A DNA stretch of 59,914 nucleotides, taken from positions 1 through 59,914 of the forward strand of contig NZ_JAKGCR010000025.1 in the NCBI RefSeq assembly GCF_022668875.1. Direction: 5' to 3'. This document shows positions 37,176 through 45,002 of this stretch, piece by piece. A program made the translations under genes and the position numbers. Source of the stretch: Domibacillus sp. PGB-M46. Lineage in GTDB: Bacteria; Bacillota; Bacilli; Bacillales; Domibacillaceae. The notes beneath the pieces were generated by a model. That model ran no database searches and was not told where the DNA came from. It saw only the letters and a program-made list of their open reading frames with translations. Numbering within the stretch: position 1 is the first letter of the stretch; the number at the start of each line of letters is the position of its first letter.

Positions 37176-38156
37176 ATGAAAGCTTTGTTATTGCAGGAAA
37201 AAGGCAAATGGAGAGAAATGCAGGTAAGTGAAATAGCCCCTCCTGCTCCTGGCAAAGGAGAAATACTGGTTGAAGTGCATGCTGTAGGACTGAACCCAGT
37301 CGACTATAAAACGGCGACTGGCGGGCATCCGAATTGGACGTACCCTCACATTCTCGGACTAGACGTCGCTGGCGTTGTAGCTGAAGTTGGCGAAGGAGTG
37401 ACACAGTGGAATCAAGGAGATAAAGTCGTCTACCATGGAGATCTTACCCAAAAAGGCGGTTATGCTGAATTTGCTGTTACCAACGCACACACTGTGTCGC
37501 GTATTCCAGAAGGTGTAACTTTTGAAAATGCTGCTGCCCTTCCGACAGCCGGTTACACTGCCTATCAGGCTTTACATGGCAAGCTGCCCCTTTCCCAGTT
37601 AAATACAATTTTGATTCATGGCGGAGCAGGCGGTGTAGGAGGATTTGCCGTTCAGTTAGCTAAGTTAGCCGGTAAAAAAGTGCTTACTACCGCTTCCCTT
37701 CACAACCATGAATATGTTAAGTCACTCAGGGCCGACTTTGTGATCGATTACCAGCAAGAAGATATCCTTGCAAAAGTGAACAGCATTACCGACGGAAGAG
37801 GAGTTGAAGCTGTTATCGATACGATCAGCAGACAAAGTGCAACAGAGGCATTGGACCTCATTGCCTTTTCAGGTCATATCGTACATATTGCCGGTGCCCC
37901 TGATTATACAAAAATCAAACCATTCACCAAATCTCTGTCCTATCACGAAGTAGCGCTGGGAGCCGCTCATCAATCAGGTGACATTATCGCGGAAAAAGCG
38001 TTAGCGAAAATAGGAGACGAGATGCTCTCTCTACTGGCTGAAGGTAAGATTTCGTCTATGTTAACAGAAGTTATTTCATTAGATGGAATTCCGAATGCGC
38101 TAGCGCGGCTTTCCGAAAGACATGTAAAAGGAAAAATAGCAGCTAAAATAAAATAA
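37176..38156 (+). CDS. Zinc-independent MDR-family quinone oxidoreductase
   Basis: 326 residues of the medium-chain dehydrogenase family. It has a GroES-like N-terminal half (about 1-120, VGLNPVDYKTATGG). The Rossmann half carries GGAGGVGGFAVQLAKLAG near 148-165. The structural zinc cysteines of alcohol dehydrogenases are absent, as in QOR/zeta-crystallin enzymes. It probably reduces quinones or enones with NADPH. The ATG at 37176 was chosen over 37170 because AAGGAGCG ends 7 nt before it. Confidence 0.87.
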   Translation: MKALLLQEKGKWREMQVSEIAPPAPGKGEILVEVHAVGLNPVDYKTATGGHPNWTYPHILGLDVAGVVAEVGEGVTQWNQGDKVVYHGDLTQKGGYAEFAVTNAHTVSRIPEGVTFENAAALPTAGYTAYQALHGKLPLSQLNTILIHGGAGGVGGFAVQLAKLAGKKVLTTASLHNHEYVKSLRADFVIDYQQEDILAKVNSITDGRGVEAVIDTISRQSATEALDLIAFSGHIVHIAGAPDYTKIKPFTKSLSYHEVALGAAHQSGDIIAEKALAKIGDEMLSLLAEGKISSMLTEVISLDGIPNALARLSERHVKGKIAAKIK

Positions 38157-38197
38157 AAAACGTGGAAGATACTGTTTCCCAAACCCATCATTTCATA

Positions 38198-38240
38198 ATA
38201 AAAGGCGCCGCAATTGCATATACGGCGCCTTTTATATTTT
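38198..38240 (+). terminator. Terminator, 13-bp GC-rich stem
   Basis: ATAAAAGGCGCCG (38198-38210) pairs perfectly with 38223-38235. The A and T flanks suit both the + gene before it and the minus gene after it. Confidence 0.88.
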
Positions 38241-38273
38241 ATAGAAATAGTGAAGTAAATGAAAAATAGTGAA

Positions 38274-38969
38274 TTACTCTGCTTTAGCTGATTTGTTGAA
38301 TCCATGCAGAGGCAGGTGATCAATACCGTACTCAGCCATCTGTGTTTCAGCTTGGTCAATCAGCTTCTGCGCTTTCGCTTTTGTATCGGCATCCAGGCCT
38401 GCTAGTAAATCTGCTATTTTATCATCGTCTTTGTCTGCTTTATCTGGAAGCGTCACACCAAGCTCTCTCAGCTGGGTTTGTGCTTCCTCAAATGTGATCG
38501 TGCCCGCTTTTACTTTATTCATAATCGCTTCTGCTTTTGCTTTCGTGTCTGCATCCAGGTCTGCAAACATGTCATGATCGCCTTTTTCTGGAAGCGTCAC
38601 ACCAAGCTCTTTCAGCTGAGTCTGTGTTTCCTCAAATGTGATCGTGCCGGCTTTCATTTTATCCATAATGGCTTCCGCTTTCGCTTTTGTATCCACATCC
38701 AGATCCGCAAACAAGTCCGCTTTATCTCCTCTTTCCGGCAATGTAACGCCAAGATCCTGTAATCCTGTTGTTAATTTATCCATGATCGCCTGCACTTTTT
38801 CTTGAGAAGCTGCATCTAATGTTGCTATTACATTTTTCGCTTTCTCTTCTTGAACCACTGCTGTGCTTGTTGTTGTATCTGTGGCTGCATAGGCGGAAAC
38901 CGTACCTAAAGAGCCCAGTCCAATCATTCCTGCCATTGCTAGTCCAAATAATTTGTTTTTAGTTTTCAT
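38274..38969 (-). CDS. Secreted protein with ~48-residue tandem repeats
   Basis: 231 residues. The signal peptide ends SAYA-ATD at about residue 29. The mature part is four related units with the pattern LFADLDxDTKAKAEAIMDKxKAGTITFEE..LGVTLP, two nearly identical and two shorter. The units are helical and acidic. Nothing enzyme-like is visible. The ATG at 38969 follows AGGAGG by 8 nt. It could be a cell-surface or matrix protein, but no family was recognised. Confidence 0.8.
   Translation of the reverse strand: MKTKNKLFGLAMAGMIGLGSLGTVSAYAATDTTTSTAVVQEEKAKNVIATLDAASQEKVQAIMDKLTTGLQDLGVTLPERGDKADLFADLDVDTKAKAEAIMDKMKAGTITFEETQTQLKELGVTLPEKGDHDMFADLDADTKAKAEAIMNKVKAGTITFEEAQTQLRELGVTLPDKADKDDDKIADLLAGLDADTKAKAQKLIDQAETQMAEYGIDHLPLHGFNKSAKAE
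38446..38719. repeat. Two 144-bp-period coding repeats
   Basis: Copies start at 38446 and 38590 (GGAAGCGTCACACCAAGCTC in both) and are close to identical over about 130 bp. A shorter diverged copy starts near 38739. The in-frame 48-codon period allows slippage or recombination to change repeat number. Confidence 0.85.
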
Positions 38970-39174
38970 GTTTAAATTCCTCCTGAATAGTTTCGTTTCG
39001 TTTTGTGTGTACCTCCCCGGTACAAGGGCTACTTTACTCTTCGAAAGTGAAAATAGGGTGAAAAACAAAAAACAAGCAAAAACTTTTAAAAAAGTGTGAT
39101 TTTTCCCAGAACCTTCTTGCAGTAAAAACCCGCACCCTCTACATTCATTGAGCCACAATCCTACATTCAGGCTG

Positions 39175-39207
39175 AACCCTTCTTTATTAAATAAAGAAGG
39201 GTTTTTA
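39175..39207 (+). terminator. Terminator in the ppk leader region
   Basis: AACCCTTCTTTAT (39175-39187) pairs perfectly with 39191-39203, then TTT on the + strand. No + gene ends here. It lies about 175 bp before ppk and after the divergent repeat-protein gene, so it may end an unannotated transcript or attenuate ppk. Confidence 0.65.
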
Positions 39208-39379
39208 TGTCATTCATTTTCTATAGGTCAAAAATCATTTAAATTCCTTAGAGAATAGGTGAATAATATGGAATATTTACATTAAATTTACAAAGGGTTT
39301 ACTAATCATTTACAAAATAGTGTTATTTTAAAGTTACTTAACATAATTGGAATTTCAACCACAGGGAGATGAAGGCATC

Positions 39380-41614
39380 ATGCAAACAGTAACTACAGCC
39401 ATCAAAGAAAAAAACTTGGACAGTCCGTCTTTTTACAACAACCGGGAATTAAGCTGGCTCGGCTTTAATGAACGGGTGCTGCAAGAAGCGGGTGACGAAC
39501 AAAATGCGCTGCTGGAACGCTTCAAATTTTTAGCGATTTTCAGCTCGAATCTTGATGAGTTTTTTATGGTGCGCGTAGCGGGCTTGCTTGATCAAGTAAA
39601 AGCCGGGTTTAACCGCCCGGAAAACAAAGCCGGATTAACACCGAAAGAACAGCTTTGTTTGATTTCCGAGATTACACATCACCTTGTGGGCAAGCAGGAT
39701 GACGTATACTTGAATGAACTCACTCCTTTACTCGCAAAAGAAAACGTGACGATTGCCTCCATGGCAGAGGTAAGCACGGCTGCCTTTACCTATTTGGAAA
39801 CCTTTTTTGACGAGCAAGTCTTCCCCGTTTTAACCCCAATGGCTATCGACGCATATCGCCCTTTCCCGATGCTTTTGAATAAATCATTAAACTTAGCGGT
39901 GATGCTGGAAGAAAACGAAAAAGGAAAAGCAGCGCCAGGTTCTTTAGCGGGAAAACTGACGATTGTACAGGTGCCTGCTGTTATAAACCGTTTGATTGAG
40001 CTTCCTGCAGAAAAAAAGGAAGCAAGGGTATTTGTCTTGCTGGAACAAGTGATTTCTGTATTTATGCCTAAATTATTTAAAGGATATGGAGTAAAATCCG
40101 TGACTCCTTTTCGCATTACGCGTAACGCCGATTTGACCATTCATGAAGACGAAGCGGAAGATTTGCTGCAGGAAATTGAAGAAGAACTGAAAAAACGGAA
40201 ATGGGGAGCCGCTGTCCGGCTCGAAGTGCAGCACGACTGTTATGACGAGCAAGTGGTTGAGTATTTAAAAGAAGAGCTGGAAATTCACACTAAAGACGTA
40301 TATGCCATTCAAGCTCCAGTGGATTTAACATTTTTATTTTCTTTTGCCAAAAGCATTCAAGCAACGCACGAACATTTGGCTGCCCCGTCATTTATTCCCC
40401 AGCCGCCGCAGGATTTAGAAGGAGAAGAAAACATTTTCAGCCAGGTTCTCAAGCAGGATGTCCTGCTGCATCATCCGTACGAGTCGTTTGAACCGATTGT
40501 TGATTTTATTTCACAGGCTGCTGATGATCCGGACGTATTGGCAATCAAGCAAACGCTGTACCGGGTAAGCGGCGATTCTCCAATTATTAAAAGCCTGGAG
40601 CGCGCTGCTGACAACGGCAAGCAGGTAACGGTTCTTGTAGAGCTGAAGGCCCGGTTTGACGAAGAAAATAACGTTCAATGGGCGAAGGAGCTGGAAAAGT
40701 CAGGCTGCCATGTGATTTACGGAATGACTCATTTGAAAACACATAGTAAAATCACGCTCGTTGTGCGCCGAAGAAAAGGGAAAATTGAACGGTTTGTCCA
40801 TCTTGGAACCGGCAACTACAACGATGCGACTGCACGGATTTACACGGATATGGGGCTTCTAACCGCTGATGAACGAATTGGCATTGATGCCACCCATTTT
40901 TTCAATTCACTAAGCGGACATATGGAAAAACCGGACTACCATCATTTATCTGTTTCGCCTTTTGGCATACGAGATACATTCCTGCAATTAATTGACGAAG
41001 AGATTGCCGCTCATGAGCTGTTTGGAAACGGGCACATTATCGCGAAAATGAATTCGCTGACGGATAAAAAAATTATGATGAAGCTGTATGAAGCGTCCCA
41101 AGCTGGAGTAAAAATCGATTTAATTGTTAGGGGCGTGTGCTGCCTGCGGCCGGGGATTGAAGGGGTCAGTGAAAACATCCGGGTCCGGAGCATTGTCGGT
41201 GTGTTCCTTGAACACACACGAATTTATTATTTTCACCACAACGGGGAAAACAAAGTGTTTTTATCGTCGGCTGACTTGATGACCCGAAACATGGAAAACC
41301 GTGTAGAAATTATGTTCCCGATTTTAAAGCCGCATTTGAAAAAGCGGATTTATGACAGTCTGGTGCTTATGCTGCAAGATAACCGCAAGGCACGGGAACA
41401 GAACAGCGGCGGTCAGTATCATTACATAAAAAGAACGGATGGAGAAAAAGAAATCAACAGCCAGCTGATCTTGTGTGAACTGGCACAGCAAACGAAACTG
41501 TTTAATGATATTCCTGACGCATCTGCTTTTGAATTCAAACAAAAACTTGCGAGAATCGGCAGTTCCTCTGTGGCCAAACTGCGCAAAATGTACGGGCTGA
41601 TTCAGCTGCACTAA
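39380..41614 (+). CDS. ppk1: Polyphosphate kinase 1
   Basis: 744 residues, the normal PPK1 length. It begins FYNNRELSWLGFNERVLQEA, the family N terminus. The phosphorylated histidine is in THLKTHSKITLVV and the second conserved histidine in VHLGTGNYND. It makes and degrades polyphosphate from ATP and links to stress and phosphate storage. The ATG at 39380 was preferred over an upstream TTG without a ribosome site. No exopolyphosphatase gene is adjacent. Confidence 0.94.
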   Translation: MQTVTTAIKEKNLDSPSFYNNRELSWLGFNERVLQEAGDEQNALLERFKFLAIFSSNLDEFFMVRVAGLLDQVKAGFNRPENKAGLTPKEQLCLISEITHHLVGKQDDVYLNELTPLLAKENVTIASMAEVSTAAFTYLETFFDEQVFPVLTPMAIDAYRPFPMLLNKSLNLAVMLEENEKGKAAPGSLAGKLTIVQVPAVINRLIELPAEKKEARVFVLLEQVISVFMPKLFKGYGVKSVTPFRITRNADLTIHEDEAEDLLQEIEEELKKRKWGAAVRLEVQHDCYDEQVVEYLKEELEIHTKDVYAIQAPVDLTFLFSFAKSIQATHEHLAAPSFIPQPPQDLEGEENIFSQVLKQDVLLHHPYESFEPIVDFISQAADDPDVLAIKQTLYRVSGDSPIIKSLERAADNGKQVTVLVELKARFDEENNVQWAKELEKSGCHVIYGMTHLKTHSKITLVVRRRKGKIERFVHLGTGNYNDATARIYTDMGLLTADERIGIDATHFFNSLSGHMEKPDYHHLSVSPFGIRDTFLQLIDEEIAAHELFGNGHIIAKMNSLTDKKIMMKLYEASQAGVKIDLIVRGVCCLRPGIEGVSENIRVRSIVGVFLEHTRIYYFHHNGENKVFLSSADLMTRNMENRVEIMFPILKPHLKKRIYDSLVLMLQDNRKAREQNSGGQYHYIKRTDGEKEINSQLILCELAQQTKLFNDIPDASAFEFKQKLARIGSSSVAKLRKMYGLIQLH

Positions 41615-41715
41615 CAAGCCGGCATTCCCAAATGAATCGATCATTGTTTCTGTAAAGAAGCAGCGTATTAAAAAATAAAAGGCAGTTTACATTTCAGGCC
41701 GCCCATTTTAATAGA

Positions 41716-41757
41716 GCCTTCTGTTTTGTTCACCTTTAGCAAAAACAGAAGGCTTTG
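41716..41757 (+). terminator. Terminator after ppk1
   Basis: GCCTTCTGTTTT (41716-41727) pairs with 41742-41753 across a 14-nt loop. Confidence 0.75.
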
Positions 41758-41870
41758 TCTGAAAACTGACACAATACCCTTTGTCATGATGTTTTTTACG
41801 CGTCATTTTTATAAAGAAAAACATGGATAGGATCACAGCTCATTGACCCAAGGTCCAGGTGAATACCCCC

Positions 41871-42509
41871 TTATTTCTTTACCCTTGAGAGTGTCATGCC
41901 ATCACCGATTGGCATAAGCACGGATTCTAATTGCGGATGATGCGCTGTCCATTCATTAAATTTCTTCATGGCTTCCGTATAACGTTTAGGGGTTATACTC
42001 GAGTTCACTACACTGCCTTTCGCAAGCACGTTATCCGCGATGATTAATGCACCCGGTTCTGCCAGTTGAATGCAGTATTCCAGGTAATGCTCATAGTTTG
42101 CTTTATCGGCATCAATAAAGAAAAAATCAAATCGCTTGTTTTCGCCAGCCAGTTTTTCTAGACTTTCTAAAGCTGCCCCGGTCATATAGGATACTTGATC
42201 GCCAAAGCCCGCTTTAGCTAGATTGCTGTGTGCTAACTCTGCGTATCTCTCTTCTAATTCAAGAAACATTAATGTTCCTTCTTTCCCGAATCCTCTTGCC
42301 AGGCAAATGCCGCTGTAGCCGCCAAGCGCTCCTATTTCCAGCACTCTTTTAGCGCCTGAGATCGATACAAGCATGGTCAGCAGTTTTCCCGAAGAAGGAG
42401 ATACTGATATAGAAGGCAGCCCGTTTTCTTTTATGGAAGCAATGACTTCTTTTAAAAGAGCGTCCTCTGTACAAAATACTGAATCGATATAGCTGTTTAT
42501 TTGTTTCAT
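41871..42509 (-). CDS. SAM-dependent O-methyltransferase (YrrM/CCoAOMT-like)
   Basis: 212 residues of the caffeoyl-CoA O-methyltransferase-like family. The SAM site LEIGALGGYSG is near 56-66 and the metal-binding acid in FFFIDADK near 131-138. Bacterial members methylate catechols or, for some, tRNA hydroxyuridine (TrmR). The length and metal motif would also fit TrmR. AAAGGAAT precedes the ATG. It is 46 bp downstream of hmoA on the same strand, so the two may share a transcript. Confidence 0.85.
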   Translation of the reverse strand: MKQINSYIDSVFCTEDALLKEVIASIKENGLPSISVSPSSGKLLTMLVSISGAKRVLEIGALGGYSGICLARGFGKEGTLMFLELEERYAELAHSNLAKAGFGDQVSYMTGAALESLEKLAGENKRFDFFFIDADKANYEHYLEYCIQLAEPGALIIADNVLAKGSVVNSSITPKRYTEAMKKFNEWTAHHPQLESVLMPIGDGMTLSRVKK

Positions 42510-42555
42510 GAAGTTTTATTCCTTTCCCGTCATGTTGCAAAGGCTTGCTACGAAC

Positions 42556-42885
42556 TTATACAGATGCTTCTGCTTTTTTAACGGCTTTTACATCATACTT
42601 TCCGACTTCTGTATGAATGATGTATTCCGGTTTTGGCTGATTCAGCTTTGCTTTATGGCCGGCAATATGTGCATCACTTTTCTCCCATTGTTTCCAATGC
42701 GCCTCTGATTCCCAGGTGACTAAGACGATTACTTCTTCTTCGCCGCGTCTCACCTGCTTTACCAGCACCTTAAGGTCCATCAACCCTTCCTGCTGTTCAA
42801 GGATTCCTGGTTTACTGAACCGATTCACCACCTGCCCAGCATGGCCTTCTGTCACCGTCATTTTTCTTAATTGAATGAACATCAT
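42556..42885 (-). CDS. hmoA: Haem-degrading monooxygenase HmoA-like
   Basis: 109 residues of the ABM/IsdG-like ferredoxin fold. It matches Bacillus HmoA (YetG) through FIQLRKMTVTEGHAGQVV, VTWESEAHWKQWEKS and DAHIAGHKA. HmoA opens the haem ring and frees iron, so it fits the iron theme of the siderophore operon nearby. No Fur box was found before it. GGGGGA precedes the ATG by 4 nt. Confidence 0.87.
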   Translation of the reverse strand: MMFIQLRKMTVTEGHAGQVVNRFSKPGILEQQEGLMDLKVLVKQVRRGEEEVIVLVTWESEAHWKQWEKSDAHIAGHKAKLNQPKPEYIIHTEVGKYDVKAVKKAEASV

Positions 42886-42965
42886 TTATCCCCCATTCTC
42901 TTTTTTTACGTACTCTTATGTTGGATCAACTGCACCTTTAGACCATAAAAGATCAGCCATTCCCG

Positions 42966-43346
42966 TTATTCCTCTTCACCCGGGCCTTTTTCTAATGCTT
43001 CTTCCTCATTTGCCGGAGCATCATGCCGCTTGATTTCATCTTCATGAATTTCAAACAACTGAGTAAATTCATTTATAATCGTTTCCACTGCTTTTAGTTC
43101 CCCCACCAAAATGGGATTAATGGATTGCAGCTCGGGGGTTTCTAATTGCTGTTTTAATGTGGCACGTTTTACATTCAGCCTGTCTAAAAATTCAATCGCT
43201 CTTCCCCGGCGGAACGTTTTGGCACCGCCACGTGGATGATCCTTACGCCTGTGGCCGCCGCCTCTATGATGATGTTCTTCCCGGTGATGTTCATGGCCGA
43301 AAGGTCTTTCATCCCGGCGATATCTTTTGCCATATTGATCTCTCAT
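42966..43346 (-). CDS. His/Arg/Gly-rich N-terminus plus helical domain, unknown function
   Basis: 126 residues. The first ~45 are rich in His, Arg and Gly (GHEHHREEHHHRGGGHRRK), a likely metal- or nucleic-acid-binding tail. Residues about 50-110 form a helical domain (FRRGRAIEFLDRLNVKRATL, INPILVGELKAVETIINEF). The end is acidic. No family was identified with certainty. The ATG at 43346 follows GGAGAGG, and the long upstream open frame is noncoding. Two palindromes over its promoter suggest repression, possibly by the protein itself. Confidence 0.65.
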   Translation of the reverse strand: MRDQYGKRYRRDERPFGHEHHREEHHHRGGGHRRKDHPRGGAKTFRRGRAIEFLDRLNVKRATLKQQLETPELQSINPILVGELKAVETIINEFTQLFEIHEDEIKRHDAPANEEEALEKGPGEEE

Positions 43347-43361
43347 ATTACCTCTCCCTTT

Positions 43362-43415
43362 CTGTATACAAATGTATACAGATCCATTGTATACATTTGT
43401 ATACAGAAAAGTCAA
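43362..43415 (-). promoter_or_regulatory. Promoter with two 20-bp palindromic operators
   Basis: 43362-43381 is a palindrome with 9-bp arms (CTGTATACA). 43387-43406 is the same sequence inverted with a single difference, 25 bp centre to centre. On the minus strand a promoter TTGACT (43415-43410), 16-bp spacer, TATACA (43393-43388) is overlapped by the upstream palindrome, and the downstream one lies in the 5' leader just before the ribosome site. This is a classic layout for a dimeric repressor. Confidence 0.75.
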
Positions 43416-43487
43416 CTTGTTCTTGCCACTTGTGTTCTCCGTGCAAGTAAGAAAAGCCGTAATACAAATAGTTAGGTTTAATAAAAC

Positions 43488-43522
43488 AAAAAACCCACTT
43501 GTGAATAGTGGGCTTTTTGTTT
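43488..43522. terminator. Terminator of the EamA gene (bidirectional form)
   Basis: CCCACT/AGTGGG stem (43494-43499 with 43507-43512) flanked by A and T runs, 42 bp after the EamA stop. Confidence 0.75.
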
Positions 43523-43563
43523 TGTCTGCCTGGACAGCATAATACCTATCATTTATTTTGTAT

Positions 43564-44424
43564 TTAAAAAACGAGTAAAATCGTGCCAATGGTAATAATC
43601 AGACCGCCTATAATCGTTTGTTTTGCTGCTTTTTCCTTTAAGATTACGAAACCGAGGACCATGGTGATGACCACACTAAACTTATCAATGGGAGCGACAA
43701 CAGAGACTTTGCCAATAGCGATCGCAGCGTAGTAGCACAACCAGGATAAACCAGTTGCAATGCCCGACAAAATTAAAAAGAGGTAGCCTTTATTTGATAT
43801 AAGTTTCATTTCCCTAAATGTACCTTTAAAAAGGACAATCGCCCAGGCGAATAGAAGAATGACGATCGTTCTTAAAAAAGTAGCTACATTAGAATCGACA
43901 CCTTCCATTCCTATCTTTGCCAGGATGGTCGTTAATGCCGCAAAAATAGCTCCTAAAATGGCGTGCACGATATAAAACTGTGAACCGGAAAACCGTTTCT
44001 TTTCTTCATTTTTTCCAATCAAAACAAAAGTACCTACAGCGATAAGCGCTCCTCCTGCCATAATATGCGGAAGCGCCTGTTCCCCCAGCATCAAAATTGA
44101 AAACAGGATGGTTAAGACGACGCTTGATTTATCAATGGGCACTACCTTCGAAACATCACCCATTGCAAGTGCCCGAAAGAAAAACAGCCAGGATAACCCC
44201 GTTGCCAGACCTGACAGGATAATAAATAGAAATGCTTTATGAGAAATCTCGGGTATTGTATCAAACTGTCCGGTTATAAGTACGATCACAAAAGCCATAA
44301 TTAAAACAATGACTGCCCGGATCGCTGTAGCCAAATTGGAATTCACATCTTCAATGCCGATTTTGGCCAATATACTCGTTAATGAAGCAAATAAAGCCGC
44401 AATGAATGCCAGCGTTATACTCAT
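43564..44424 (-). CDS. EamA/DMT-family transporter
   Basis: 286 residues, ten predicted helices in two EamA repeats. Each repeat opens with ALFASLTSILAKIGIEDVNS-type sequence and contains PIDKSSVV or PIDKFSVV and GLSWL. Drug/metabolite transporters of this type export amino acids, metabolites or drugs. The substrate is not predictable. AAGAAGG precedes the ATG. A 7-codon ORF followed by a terminator lies upstream and may control it. Confidence 0.87.
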   Translation of the reverse strand: MSITLAFIAALFASLTSILAKIGIEDVNSNLATAIRAVIVLIMAFVIVLITGQFDTIPEISHKAFLFIILSGLATGLSWLFFFRALAMGDVSKVVPIDKSSVVLTILFSILMLGEQALPHIMAGGALIAVGTFVLIGKNEEKKRFSGSQFYIVHAILGAIFAALTTILAKIGMEGVDSNVATFLRTIVILLFAWAIVLFKGTFREMKLISNKGYLFLILSGIATGLSWLCYYAAIAIGKVSVVAPIDKFSVVITMVLGFVILKEKAAKQTIIGGLIITIGTILLVF

Positions 44425-44615
44425 GTTATGACCTTCTTTTCTTCTGTTTTGCCCTGTTTTCTATACATTTTCTCATGCATTAACATTTGAGCTAGTTTGC
44501 TCTTTTCTTCCCTGCGGTACTCTAGTCAGCATTTAACTGCAGACCCGCTTTCCTACTATTGAATATAAAAAAGATTTTCACCCATGAGACAGCACCTATA
44601 ACCGTAAAAATACAA

Positions 44616-44652
44616 AAGGTCTGACTCTACTATCCCGTTGGAGCCAGACCTT
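44616..44652 (-). terminator. Terminator/attenuator upstream of the EamA gene
   Basis: AAGGTCTG (44616-44623) pairs with CAGACCTT (44645-44652), with CTC/GAG inside after one mismatch. On the minus strand it runs into CCTTTTGTATTTTT. It lies 47 nt after a tiny ORF and about 190 nt before the EamA start. Confidence 0.6.
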
Positions 44653-44698
44653 AATAGCATACATTTTTTGATTTTATTCGGTATCCGATCCAAAAAAC

Positions 44699-44722
44699 TT
44701 ATCTCTTAAGAATTTTTGCCAT
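44699..44722 (-). CDS. Seven-residue leader ORF (MAKILKR)
   Basis: ATG at 44722 is preceded by AAAGGAG at ideal distance (5 nt) and followed by only seven codons, MAKILKR, then TAA. Such a good ribosome site on so short an ORF, followed by a terminator and then a transporter gene, suggests a leader peptide. It could also be the stub of a lost gene. Confidence 0.4.
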   Translation of the reverse strand: MAKILKR

Positions 44723-44911
44723 GTATACTCCTTTAACAGTACAGCATATGATGAACTCTGCTCTTCTCTTTATGTACAACCGCTTCCTTTTCAAACAGCA
44801 TGTACGTGATCACAAAGTTTCCTGCAAAGTGTACCTGATAAAATCGAGTGTCTGCCGTCTAAGCTGCGTTAGAAACGTTGCGGCTTCATTAAAGAGAAAA
44901 TAAAGCATGAA

Positions 44912-44948
44912 AGAAGGCGAGCAAAGTGGATACTCTTGCTCACCTTCT
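44912..44948 (-). terminator. Terminator of the siderophore operon
   Basis: AGAAGG-c-GAGCAA (44912-44924) pairs with TTGCTC-a-CCTTCT (44936-44948), and the minus strand continues T-rich. It lies 54 bp after the last gene. Confidence 0.78.
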
Positions 44949-45002
44949 CAGTATATCTATTGAACAGGTTCCATAACTGTTATTGCAATCTGAACATTCC
45001 TC

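Noticed and set aside
43347-43589. N-terminal extension of the His-rich protein frame
   Set aside because: Reads through the palindromic operators and a terminator. A good ribosome site sits at the internal ATG 43346.
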